Part shown: positions 18,031 to 26,735 of the stretch, piece after piece
How the letters are laid out: each line of letters opens with the position of its first letter
How positions within the stretch are numbered: position 1 is the first letter of the stretch
NCBI GenBank assembly: GCA_003427395.1
Contig: BFEA01000089.1
Location: 943,323-972,598, forward strand
DNA length: 29,276 nt
From: Chara braunii
Lineage: Eukaryota; Streptophyta; Charophyceae; Charales; Characeae
Reading direction: 5' to 3'
The notes under the pieces: generated by a model
Seen by the model: the letters and a program-made list of their open reading frames with translations, nothing else
What the model was told of the DNA's origin: nothing
Database searches by the model: none
Translations under genes and position numbers: made by a program

Positions 18031-19117
18031 GGCAGGGTGTTAGACTGACGCACGGCTGGACACACGCTCAGTAAACTTATAGAGACACTGCCTGCGCACC
18101 ACCCAAGGGTTGTCCATGGTGTTGTACATCGGGTCTTGATACTGCGTGGGTTGCTTGTGTCTGTTGCTCGTGGTTGTTCGGTTGATTTTCCCAGTCTGGC
18201 ATATCACACACAGGGGCCGTTTGCGATTGTCGCTCAAATGGTAGAGTCTTTAGGTCACACGTCATAGATCACGGGTTTGAGTCTGGCTTGGGGTGGTTTC
18301 TTGGCCAAGCTTTAGGTCACACGTCATAGATCACGGGTCCGAGTCTGGCTTGGGACTTTGGGGTGGTTTCTTGTCCAGCTTGGCCTGTTGTCCCTTCAAA
18401 ACGAACACATAGTTCCCTCTACATAGTAATGCACATTTCTGGCCTTCAGGCACATATATCTTGCTATACAGTTACGTAGAGCACACATAGCCTTCAGGCA
18501 GACAAAAAACATTGCCCTATGGGCTCATACAAACATACATAGCTTCTGGGCACACGCACATACACACAACTACGATACTGGGCTGGGGGGCGCCAGCAGG
18601 TATATGACTGGGTCTAGTCACGCATGGCTTAGCTCTAGGGTAGGGTAGGGATATAAGTCACTCCGGCTAGTCTGAGTTCAGCCTAGCCTTGGGTAAGCTA
18701 GGGGAAGGACGGTAGGATGTGTCCGCAGGCGCTGGCCTGCCTTGCTTAGGTAATCCTGCTGGGTAGACTCACTGAATTGCGCCTGTAGAAGATTGCATGA
18801 GCCTGGCGTCCGAAGTTCCCGTACGGCAAGGTTCGTCCGCTTCCGCTTCCATTAGGGCTGGGAGGTTGGCCCAGCCTTGGTGTTTGTTACTGTTGCCTTG
18901 GTGCCCTCGATATTGGTAGGGTGATGGTCCTGAGTGCTGGTCACACTGAGGCAGGATAGTAGGGACAGGGGGTGCACTGGGAGTACTAACTTGTGGCTGG
19001 GTAGAGTAGGTGGCCTATCCTGCCAGGACAACCATTTGCTGCCGCTACCAGCAATCACAGCGGGTCTGGTCCTTGGCCTCTACAACACCCTGGGGCTGCC
19101 CCCTTTTTAAAAAAAAG
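18031..19117 (+). mobile_element. ~1.1-kb poly-A retroelement, copy 1
   Basis: Homologous along its length to 25,428-26,559. Shared blocks include GGCAGGGYGTTAGAYTGACG at the 5' end, CACCACCCAAGGGTTGT, GAGCCTGGCGTCCGAAGTTC / GGGCCTGGCGTCCGAAGTTC, and ATGGTCCTGAGTGCTGGTCA. It ends in GGCCTCTACAACACCCTGG and a short A run (19,109-19,116). Near-matching 9-bp flanks, ATGGACACC (18,022-18,030) and ATGAACACC (19,118-19,126), look like an eroded target duplication. An internal box A-like TCGCTCAAATGGTAGAGTC (about 18,230) and box B-like GGGTTTGAGTC (about 18,273) recall a tRNA promoter. The box B segment is duplicated in tandem (62 bp; 18,249 and 18,311). No protein of known family is encoded. Confidence 0.8.
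18249..18372 (+). repeat. 62-bp tandem duplication carrying box B-like motif
   Basis: TTTAGGTCACACGTCATAGA followed by TCACGGGTYYGAGTCTGGCT occurs at 18,249 and again at 18,311. Copy 2 of the element (25,428-26,559) has only one version, so the duplication arose in copy 1 or its lineage. Confidence 0.85.
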
Positions 19118-19126
19118 ATGAACACC

Positions 19127-19510
19127 ATCAGCAGCGGTTGATGAGCAATCCCTCGACCATTCGGATTTCTTTGGTTATGTATGCAAATTCCTTTTGTGCA
19201 TTTTTTAATTCCTTTGTTTCTTTGTTTGTTTGCTGACTTGTCGGTTGGTTTTTCTAATAATTTTCACTTCTGAATTGTTTATTTCAATTTTTTGCCCGTT
19301 TGGATTGTCTTGTTGGTCGTTTGTTCAGTCTGCTCTGATTATTTTCGCTTCGTGCGTTTGACTGTTTGGTTCAGTTGCCTGCTAGTTCCCAGCTCGATTG
19401 TTTGTTCATTCACATGACAGAAAAGTACCATCAGGGAGATAAACAAACTAACACAGAATGCAGAAAGAACAAGCAAGGCCAGTTGCTTCTGTCATGAGAC
19501 GGGCTGCTAA
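19127..19510. other. T-rich unassigned stretch
   Basis: TTTG-rich sequence with no coding frame of note. Nothing recognised. Confidence 0.4.
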
Positions 19511-19870
19511 ATGATTAAATATTTGGTTGGTTACTTGACGTGTCTTTTTGTTCTGATGGGCAAGGGCTCAATAAATCCAATATCGGGACCAACATGGACT
19601 GTCTTTTGCTCAGGAGCTGTCCGATGGGTACTACCCGATGGCATCTCATGCAACATCCGGTGTAATGAATGTGTATCTCTGGACAAGGGAGCTGAGGTGT
19701 GCACTCAGCTACATTGGCTGCTGTGTATCCAATCGTCCTTCAGAAATGCCACTGTCGACTTTGTTGCTCTGTATCATCGTTCGGGTCACATGATGTTTAT
19801 CCTTCATTATGCCCTCCTCAATGACGACTGTTATCACAGGGCATGTGTCATGACAGTGCAGGTCAAGTGA
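19511..19870 (+). CDS. Hypothetical small secreted cysteine-rich protein or first exon
   Basis: A 119-codon ATG frame. The N-terminus is hydrophobic (YLVGYLTCLFVLMGKG), consistent with a weak signal peptide. The remainder holds eight cysteines (FCSG, SCNIRCNEC, VCTQ, LCIQ, DCYHRAC) and one N-glycosylation sequon (NAT). I do not recognise the family; the CSGAVRWVLPDG stretch faintly recalls secreted domains with a C-GxVxWxxPxG pattern, which is not enough to name it. The frame ends just after GTGCAG|GTCAAG, a possible splice donor, so it may be a first exon. It could also be a chance frame: no promoter or downstream exon is identified. Confidence 0.3.
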   Translation: MIKYLVGYLTCLFVLMGKGSINPISGPTWTVFCSGAVRWVLPDGISCNIRCNECVSLDKGAEVCTQLHWLLCIQSSFRNATVDFVALYHRSGHMMFILHYALLNDDCYHRACVMTVQVK

Positions 19871-20738
19871 AAGACCGATCTAATGGTTGCCGGCATTTTC
19901 TGAGACAATCCAATAGATGGGCAATGACTTTATGGGGTAAGACGAGTAACTGTACTGGGCAAAGTTCAGAAGGAACACATCGTGAGAAATGACTGACGAA
20001 TTCGGCTCGTTGTCTGCCAAGTAGATAATGCCGCAAGTGGCACAAGAGGTGCATCAGAACAAGAAGGGTGGAGAACAAGAACGGAACCAAATATGGTGTA
20101 GTGCCAGAGGTGTAATGGGAGAGAGAAATTTACCCTCTAAGGTCGGAAATAGCAAGGTCGAGCGCATGGTGCTCACCTCTGACTTAGGATTACACCCCAA
20201 ACCCTAAACCCATGCCGAAGACTCTTCCAGAATATAAGCTTCCCTTGGTTGCAAGTTCATCGCTGTATCAAAAAAAAACGGTAATAGTAAGGACCAAATT
20301 GCCCTATTGCCTGTGGAGTGTTGCTTGGCGACTAGGGATAAGATAGTGTCACTAACAGGGTCTCGTAGTGCTGGCCACAACAGCAGCGGACATTATGGAC
20401 AGTGTAGCTCGCTCCCCCAAGGTCCCTCCCGATTGTTATTGACACAGAGTCTGGTATTCAGCAGGTCATCCAATAACCTGTCCATCCTTGATACCAGAAA
20501 CCTGTTTCTTTTTCTTTTTTTTCCCTTGGTTTAATTCTACAAGATATTGGGGCCTGCGAGCGGGGGGATGCGCGGATATTTTCACGTCAGTGATGAGCTT
20601 CCATCTTCCCCCTAACACAATTCACCCGCATATGGAATATCACAGCTGCTGCTACAATATTGTTAGCCACATGAAGAGGACTACTGCTCTGACCATGCCA
20701 GGAGACAAAGAGGAGGTGGAGCCACAGTGTTCAGGAGA
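19871..20738. other. Intergenic stretch upstream of the NHL gene
   Basis: No domain-bearing frame. It likely includes the 5' UTR and promoter of the NHL reading frame at 20,739, but no TATA box or transcription start can be fixed with confidence. Confidence 0.4.
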
Positions 20739-21740
20739 ATGGTTCTGGCACTTGTAATCCTTTGTTTGTTTCTCCTCACATGTATTCCTTCCCTCACTGG
20801 GGGTGACCATATCGTGGGCATGATGCTTGTTCATCTGGGGTTGAGCCCTCATCGTAAACCGCAGGAATGCGCTGGTGTCATTGCCAGCAGCGGTGGTGTT
20901 GGTATGGCGGATAATGCACGACTGCCAACCAACCAGGATCTTCGGTGGCGACAACTTCTTCAAGCTCCCGACAGTGTCATCCCCATAAACATTACTTACC
21001 CTCATCTCCTAACTTACCTTGGTGAACTCCACCCAGAATCAGCAGATCCAGCATGGAACATATCGTTGAAGGAAGACCTTGATCTATCTCCAAACCATAA
21101 AACCCTCTTTTATCATGAGAAGGAGGCAGGTGCTTCAACATCTCATCTCCTCATGAGAGCGACCCAATCCACATCAATCAATGGCAGTCTCCATGCCAGC
21201 GAGCACGAGTCAGACGAGTCTAATTTCTCCAGGTTCTCCTGGAACATCTCCCAGTTTGCAGGACCATTCACAAATGTAAGTGGGCTGCTGGTGGTTGACG
21301 AGACAAGTGTGCTTGTATCGTTCCGCAGCGAGAATCTTATACGCAAGATTAATGTCACAAGTGGAGTGGAGCTGAGCTCAATGACGGTGAGAGAGCCTTA
21401 CACACTGGCCAAAGATCCACAGAATAAAACATTCTTTATCGCATCAACTGATAGCATCATCGTTGTTTCCATGGACTCCCTGGAGAATACGCGAATCCTA
21501 GCGGGCCCAAGTATACGAGATACGGATAATGGGAGCTTTGCAGATAGTTCAACCGGTGCTGAGGCTCGATTCCATGGCCCGAGCATTGGACCTGAGTCCC
21601 TTTCCTGGGATGGAATCTATCTTTACGTTGCCGATCAAAACAACCAAGTCATCAGACGGGTGAATACAGTGACAGGTGCCACTGAAACCATAGCTGGGCA
21701 AAAGGGTAATGAGATCGGTAAGGATGGCCCTCCATTATGA
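20739..21740 (+). CDS. NHL-repeat ectodomain protein, probably truncated
   Basis: A 333-codon frame. I chose the ATG at 20,739 because it gives a clean signal peptide (MVLALVILCLFLLTCIPSLTGG). Residues 25-165 are a low-complexity, glycosylation-rich region; nine N-x-S/T sequons in the whole product fit an extracellular protein. From about residue 172, NHL-type beta-propeller blades are visible: SGLLVVDETSVLV...LIRKINVTSG (180-209), YTLAKDPQNKTFFIASTDSI (221-240), FADSSTGAEARFHGP (267-281), GIYLYVADQNNQVIRRVNTV (292-311) and TIAGQKGNEIGKDGPP (317-332). NHL repeats form propellers used for ligand binding, in plants sometimes in receptor kinases. The frame stops right after GKDGPPL, where another ARF..P blade should begin. 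Either the gene is broken here, or splicing occurs at ATCG|GTAAGG (21,717/21,718). No kinase follows on this strand. Confidence 0.7.
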   Translation: MVLALVILCLFLLTCIPSLTGGDHIVGMMLVHLGLSPHRKPQECAGVIASSGGVGMADNARLPTNQDLRWRQLLQAPDSVIPINITYPHLLTYLGELHPESADPAWNISLKEDLDLSPNHKTLFYHEKEAGASTSHLLMRATQSTSINGSLHASEHESDESNFSRFSWNISQFAGPFTNVSGLLVVDETSVLVSFRSENLIRKINVTSGVELSSMTVREPYTLAKDPQNKTFFIASTDSIIVVSMDSLENTRILAGPSIRDTDNGSFADSSTGAEARFHGPSIGPESLSWDGIYLYVADQNNQVIRRVNTVTGATETIAGQKGNEIGKDGPPL

Positions 21741-22003
21741 TGATGATGATGGTGATAAAAAATTGTATTAATTGTAGTAAGCTATGCTATATCAACAATT
21801 CTGGTCTCCTAATCCTAGAGCAACTTCTAGCCCTCCCTGTACCAGGACATTGTAAATCCGAGACAAAACCAACCTAACCAATGTCACCCATAGCTGATCT
21901 CTCCTCGCCACCGAGCAGCCCCCCCCGATTCGCCAGTGGATTGCCTTCCTCCCTCGGCAACCCCCAGATCTCTCTACAAGGCCTCACGCTCCTGCCTTTG
22001 CAG
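21718..22003 (+). other. Candidate intron of the NHL gene
   Basis: A consensus donor G|GTAAGG begins at 21,718 and a consensus acceptor (CTCCTGCCTTTGCAG) ends at 22,003. Joining them keeps an open frame. Against this, the sequence just past the donor (GKDGPP) itself continues the NHL consensus, so use of this donor would remove real-looking coding sequence. Tentative. Confidence 0.3.
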
Positions 22004-22195
22004 GTTACAGGGAAACGGCCCAGCTCCAGCCACCGTCGTTCTGGCGTGGGCAAAACAGGGGCACAGAAAAGAACAACTCTGCAGATATCGGTCCGGGTTC
22101 GACCATCTCTGAAATCCTATATCCCGGATGTGGAAGAAAACTGGATGCTGTCCAGAAATTCCAGAACACCAGAAAGCTTAATATAACAATGATGA
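21741..22195 (+). repeat. Tandem block copy 1 (GAT microsatellite, acceptor, exon-like frame)
   Basis: Copy 1 of a ~0.49-0.52 kb tandem duplication; copy 2 is at 22,196-22,740. Each starts with GAT-rich sequence, then CTATGCTATATCA, TAGCCCTCCCT, CCAATGTCA, CAGATCTCTCTACAAGG and a splice-acceptor-like C/T tract plus CAG. The 22,004-22,190 part is open in the phase set by the upstream donor (YRETAQLQPPSFWRGQ...). Confidence 0.8.
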
Positions 22196-22740
22196 GATAA
22201 TGATACTAATGATGATGATGATGTTGATGAAGATGATTATGCTGATGGTGATTATGGTAAAAAATTAGAAGACTATGCTATATCAGCACCACTGGCCTCC
22301 AACTCCTAGAGCACCGCCTAGCCCTCCCTATGCCAAAACCTTACATCTCAGAGACTATGCCCTCCTAACCAATGTCAGCCATAGCTGACCTGTTCTCGCC
22401 ACCTAGACTATTCCTAGCCCTATAGGACGTCAAGGCAGCCCCCCCAGTTCGTCACTTGGATTGCCTTCCTCCCTCAGCGAAACCCCAGATCTCTCTACAA
22501 GGACTCATACCCCTGCCACTGCAGGTTACAGGGCAACGCCCCAGCTCCGGCCAGCGTTGTTCTGGCATCGACAAACCTGGGGCACACAACAAGGCAACTC
22601 TGCAGATATCGGTGCTGATTCGATCATCTCTGAAATCTATATCCTGAATGAGGAAGTAGGCCAGATGCCGCCCAGCATTTCAGAAAACCAGGATGCATGG
22701 TATAACATGGATGATGATAATGTTACACCTACGGTTAATC
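22196..22740 (+). repeat. Tandem block copy 2
   Basis: Second copy of the block; CTATGCTATATCA lies 492 bp and GTTACAGGG 521 bp beyond copy 1. The difference comes mainly from an extra ~30 bp (about 22,406-22,436). The acceptor-like CCCCTGCCACTGCAG ends at 22,524. The GAT-rich start is expanded. Confidence 0.8.
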
Positions 22741-22907
22741 TCCCCCTCCCCTCCTTTCCACCCTGTCCCGAAGCTGCCTCCGCCGAGATGGATTACCGAG
22801 AGGCAGCCATAACAGGCCCAACTTGGGACAGTCCCACCTTCCCCCCCGCTAACACAGAGAGGCATACAGTTCCCTCCCAAAGTCCGCCTCTGCCAACCTT
22901 ATCCTGA
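22525..22907 (+). CDS. Exon-like frame in and beyond block copy 2
   Basis: From the acceptor at 22,524 a frame stays open for about 127 codons to 22,907. It starts YRATPQLRPALFWHRQ, is matched in copy 1 by YRETAQLQPPSFWRGQ, and both share NSADIG and ISEI. The tail is acidic then proline- and serine-rich (NMDDDNVTPTVNLPLPSFPP), like a linker or juxtamembrane segment. No domain is recognised. It could be a terminal exon of the NHL gene or non-coding sequence with a chance frame; the matched acceptors and shared phase are the only support. Confidence 0.3.
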
Positions 22908-23323
22908 TCTGCCCCCGCTGGTGTGAGTACTCCCACCCCAACCCCAGAATAAGGTAACCCACTACTTTATTCAGAGTTGGCCGTTGGATTTTTGTACAGA
23001 GCTGGAAGTCTTCTCATGGGCCCAGCTGGAGATCTTCTCATGGGCCCATCCCCTGAGGACAAGCGCGGCCGCATTTTCCACCGAGTTGCTGCAGCACAGC
23101 TTGAACTGGGCCTAAGACCCCGTCCCTCGGGAGTTTTGGCCAGGGGCTGATTCTTCCTGGGTCTTTGCCTGCCTGCATGGTCAAGGGGCCTTCGTGCAAT
23201 CTCAAGCAGGTCACGGGATGCCCATAGAGATGGCATACATGGAGACTGCCATAACTGCAATCCAGTGGGGTTTGCAGGCTGCAAAAGACTCTTAGAAGTT
23301 TGCCTACATGGGCTTGTCGATGA
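22908..23323. other. Convergent 3' region between the two gene halves
   Basis: Contains the 3' flank of the minus-strand kinase. A small direct repeat occurs at about 23,001-23,047 (TCTTCTCATGGGCCCA twice, 25 bp apart). A 105-codon minus frame (23,284-22,967) is open but has no domain character; it could be 3' UTR or an alternative C-terminus. Confidence 0.4.
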
Positions 23324-24787
23324 TCATAAGATTGCCCGTATACGATCCATCACGGTTTCCATAGACGGCCTGTGTGAGGGATCAAGGTGTGTGCAGCAAT
23401 ACCCGAGCATCGCAAGCGCGTAAACCTTATCCCATTCCCATTCCCTCTCATGAGAGGAGTCTCTGGCAATGAGCCAGGGATCTACCATCTCTGCCAGCTG
23501 CTCATTGCTCAAATGTATGCGAGGACGAGACAACCATTGTGCTGCCCAGAAGACCAGGGAGAAAGGTTTCCCTTCAGGTGTCTTCGTAATAGCCCTCATC
23601 CCCGTGACCAGCTCCAGGAGAACAACTCCGAATGCATAAACATCATTCTTTGCCGTCACTTCTCTCCCTGACTCATACTCTGGAGCCATATAGCCAGGTG
23701 TTCCAGCGATTGTGAACACAGTGTGTCCATTAATCATGTGGCTGGACGTCATCCCTTCCTGACGACACAACGCTCCCGGCCTGGCCAGCCCGAAATCGAT
23801 GAAGCATGCGTGCAGGGAGTTGCCGCTGCCCTCAATCATCACATTTTTGCTCTTGATATCTCGATGTAGGAGCGGCTTCTCCAGGTCATGGTGTATGTAG
23901 CACAGCCCCTTTCCCACCTGGTGCGCAATAGACGTCCTCTCCATCCAGGTCAGAGGCTCCCCTCTGATGCCGTTTGAGTCCAGCCTTGCAATAGCTTGTT
24001 GATGTGGCACAGCATGGTGTCTTAGAGACCTGTCAGCATGTTGCAGGCGATCGTACAGACTTCCACCTGGGATGAATGGGTAAACAAGAATGCATCTGTT
24101 CATCTCCATGCAGTAGCCTATAAGCCTGCACAAATGTTTGTGGCGCACGTAATCAACCATCTTCACTTCTGCTATGAACTGCTTGTACTTGGCCTCATCC
24201 CTCTCCCCTTTCATAACTTTGATGGCGACGTCCTTGGGCTGTTCTCCTATCATCATTGTTGTCCTATACACATGGCCGTAGCCCCCATCAAAATTGTTCG
24301 TGGCTCTCTGTATTTCTGAGAGGGAAAATCGTTTAATGGAGTCCGGTATAACAGGTTGTTCTGGGATGGTGAATGAAGCAGGTGGCAGAGAGCTTCTGGG
24401 TGGTATGTGTCTTGCTGCTGATATGGATACAGAAACATTTTCGGACCTGCCGCTGTTCACCAGGCCACAAGGAGCACCTGCCATTCCCGAGTTGTCCATA
24501 AGATATTGCATGCCGCCATGGCCTTCCCGCCTTCTTACAGGAACTCCACTGTCCTGCCTGAGGGCCCTACTATAACAATGAACAAAACAACCGGCGCTCA
24601 AAATTATGAGTGCCGTACCCAGCAGGACCACACCAACCACGAGTGCAAAGCCTGTGGCTTGACTGTCAGACGACGTGCTTGGAGGACTTAATAGAGTTGT
24701 ACATCCAAGGTCATAATCGCTAACTTTCAGCATGAAAATATGACTTCCAGCTGCTAAAAACAAGAGATTGCCAAAGAGGGCCGGCAG
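23324..24787 (-). CDS. Receptor-like Ser/Thr kinase, exon with TM and kinase domain
   Basis: An open frame of 487 codons plus stop on the minus strand. An in-frame TAA lies just upstream and a splice acceptor (CCATCACAG) precedes 24,788, so this is an internal-to-terminal exon; the first in-frame ATG is at 24,733. Order: LPALFGNLLFLAAGSHIFML (looks like the last blade of an NHL-type ectodomain), a short S/T-rich stalk, a transmembrane helix (GFALVVGVVLLGTALIILSAGC), a ~90-residue juxtamembrane region, FSLSEIQRATNNF, then a RLK/Pelle kinase. Catalytic features seen are GGYGHVY, VAIK, AEV (helix C Glu), HRDIKSKN, IDFGLAR, GTPGYMAPEY, DVYAFGVVLLEL and HRPSM. All key residues for activity are present. 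The loop before GGYG is shortened, so the first glycine of the P-loop is missing. The rest of the ectodomain must lie upstream (above 24,788) or is lost. Confidence 0.88.
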   Translation of the reverse strand: MPALFGNLLFLAAGSHIFMLKVSDYDLGCTTLLSPPSTSSDSQATGFALVVGVVLLGTALIILSAGCFVHCYSRALRQDSGVPVRRREGHGGMQYLMDNSGMAGAPCGLVNSGRSENVSVSISAARHIPPRSSLPPASFTIPEQPVIPDSIKRFSLSEIQRATNNFDGGYGHVYRTTMMIGEQPKDVAIKVMKGERDEAKYKQFIAEVKMVDYVRHKHLCRLIGYCMEMNRCILVYPFIPGGSLYDRLQHADRSLRHHAVPHQQAIARLDSNGIRGEPLTWMERTSIAHQVGKGLCYIHHDLEKPLLHRDIKSKNVMIEGSGNSLHACFIDFGLARPGALCRQEGMTSSHMINGHTVFTIAGTPGYMAPEYESGREVTAKNDVYAFGVVLLELVTGMRAITKTPEGKPFSLVFWAAQWLSRPRIHLSNEQLAEMVDPWLIARDSSHEREWEWDKVYALAMLGYCCTHLDPSHRPSMETVMDRIRAIL

Positions 24788-25427
24788 ACTGTGATGGATT
24801 TCAAGTTAGAAACAGGTGGGGTGAGGCCAGATTGCACATCCAACATTTAAACAGAGGGTGAAATGTCTGTGACTTACCAACGAATCTGCTTGAACACGAA
24901 CTCAGAAGTGCTGTCATCACCGGACTACGTCTACATCATTACAGGGACATCTGATGATGAGACTCAGACGTTAAAGATCAGGTCCTCAGAACAAGTGTGG
25001 GATTTCCGGGCATATACAGAGCTCACTGGGGTCCACTCGGCTCAAAGACTTGGTGGTGTGATACAGGCAGTCTATGGGGATAGGGAATAGGCTACCTGAA
25101 GGTGGATGCCCAGCGAAGTGCCAGGGTCTTTTTGGGGACAGAACCCATTTATAAATGAGCTTAAACTTTTAGGTGGCCTGCGTATGCCGTTTCTGGAAAA
25201 AGAGAAAAAGGAAAAAAAGTGTGTATTTAGAGAGGGTATAGCGGCGTTTGGCTTGTAGTTCTCTAAACGCAACCAACAAATCTCCAGAGAATCACTCCAA
25301 AACAACTGTGTTGGAAGCCTGAGAGAAGTACATAACAAAATTTAATAGCCTTGTAGCTAGTTGCCACACAGCTTTTGCAGAAAAACAAAATTTGAAGTCG
25401 TTACACATCAAGTGAAGCAGCTTCCCA
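24788..25427. other. Upstream flank of the kinase exon
   Basis: On the minus strand a donor-like TTCGTTG|GTAAGTC (near 24,876) lies upstream of the acceptor at 24,788, which could bound an intron of about 90 bp. The candidate exon above it has stops in all minus frames over a long stretch, so no ectodomain exon is confirmed. A 75-codon plus frame (24,863-25,090, starting MSVTYQRICLNTNSEVLSSP) is open with no known domain. Nothing else is recognised. Confidence 0.35.
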
Positions 25428-26640
25428 ACGGCAGGGCGTTAGATTGACGCACGGCTGGACATACACTCCCTTGGACTGACGCATGGTACTATTACAGACA
25501 CTGCCTGCTCACCACCCAAGGGTTGTTCATGGTGTTGTATGTTGGTTCTGGGTTTCACATGGGTTGCTTGGGGGTGTTGGTCTTGGGTGTTCTGTTGATC
25601 TCCCCAGTCTGGGATATCACACATTCGTGCCATTTCCACTAGTCGTTCACATGGTAGAGTCATACGATTACATGTTTCAAGGTCACGGGTTCGAGCTTGG
25701 TTCGGACCTTGCGGGGGTCCTTGTCCTGCTTACCCCGTTCTCTCTTCGATATACACACATGATGCTGCCTATACATCTCGATACATTGATTCACAGAGCA
25801 CACACAGCCTTCGGGCATATACATAGCTTGCGAATTATACATGACCTCCGGGCTACATACACAAGTTTTCACACGTAGTCTGTCTGTACATCTTCATACA
25901 TAGATGCACGAAGCATAGACAGCCTTCAGGTATACACATACATTGCGAACTACACAACCATCAGACTGGGGGGGTCTAGTCACTGGGTGGGGTCTAGTAT
26001 CTGCAGTAGGGACAGGTATGGGCCACCGGAGTTCCTGCTGATATTCGGGTAGAACTGTCTAGTGGCTATATATAAGGCTTAGACCCTGGGGTAAGGGTAG
26101 GGGTATAAGTCGCTCAGGCCAGTCCGCTAGGTGAAGGACGGTAAGACTGCTTCAATGGGTGTAACCCTGTCTGAAACCTAGGGTCCAGATTCTCTTTGGG
26201 CCTGTAGTAGATTGTCTGGGCCTGGCGTCCGAAGTTCCCGTTCGACAAGGCTCGTCAAATTCCGCTTCCACCAGGGCTGGGCAACCTATCAGCCCTGGTG
26301 CCTATCACTGCTGTTCGGTCCAAGTTACCTGCCCATTGGTAGGGTAATGGTCCTGAGTGCTGGTCACACTTAGGTAGGATAGTGGGATAGGGGGTGCGCT
26401 AGGAGTATTGACGTGAGGATGGGAGTGTTGACGTGAGGATGGGATGGGAGGTGGCCTCATATCCCAGGACACCCACGGCCTACTGCTCCAGGTGATCACT
26501 GTGTACTCAGTGACTGGCCTCTGCAACACCATGGAAAAAAAAAAAAAAAAAAAAAAAAAAAGCAGCTTCCCACCAATAGACAGGAGCCATCGCGGGAAGT
26601 GCTATCGGGGGATGCTCATATCACCTCCGACCTAGGCGTA
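25398..26640 (+). mobile_element. LINE 3'-end fragment interrupted by copy 2
   Basis: Once the insert and one target copy are set aside, the flanks read CATCAAGTGAAGCAGCTTCC / CACCAATAGACAGGAGCC. This matches the LINE-B 3' UTR block CAGCAGGTGATGCTCCCCACCAATAGACGGAGCC in outline. The retroelement thus landed in an older LINE 3' tail. Outer limits of the fragment are uncertain. Confidence 0.55.
25428..26559 (+). mobile_element. ~1.1-kb poly-A retroelement, copy 2, exact TSD
   Basis: Second copy of the family at 18,031-19,117. It is flanked by an exact 13-bp duplication, AAGCAGCTTCCCA (25,415-25,427 and 26,560-26,572), and ends in GCAACACCATGG plus a ~25-A tail. This is the signature of LINE-type target-primed insertion. 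Internal motifs are box A-like TCGTTCACATGGTAGAGTC (about 25,642) and box B-like GGGTTCGAGC (about 25,687). The minus strand of both copies holds short related frames (such as CDIPDWG versus CDMPDWE, and LSVTSTQDH), possibly just sequence similarity. No RT is encoded, so it depends on a helper such as the LINEs here. Confidence 0.85.
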
Positions 26641-26735
26641 CCTAGGTGGGGTTTCAATCTTTAGTATGTGTGATAAATTGAGAAGCGGCTTGTTTCATTT
26701 CATGTGTTGACAACATCTAAAAAACAACAAACAAA

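Noticed and set aside
18040-18265. Conserved antisense protein in the ~1.1-kb elements
   Set aside because: The two copies give similar minus-strand frames (CDxPDWx, QHH.QPLGG.QAVS), but they are short, contain no known domain, and high nucleotide similarity alone would produce this.
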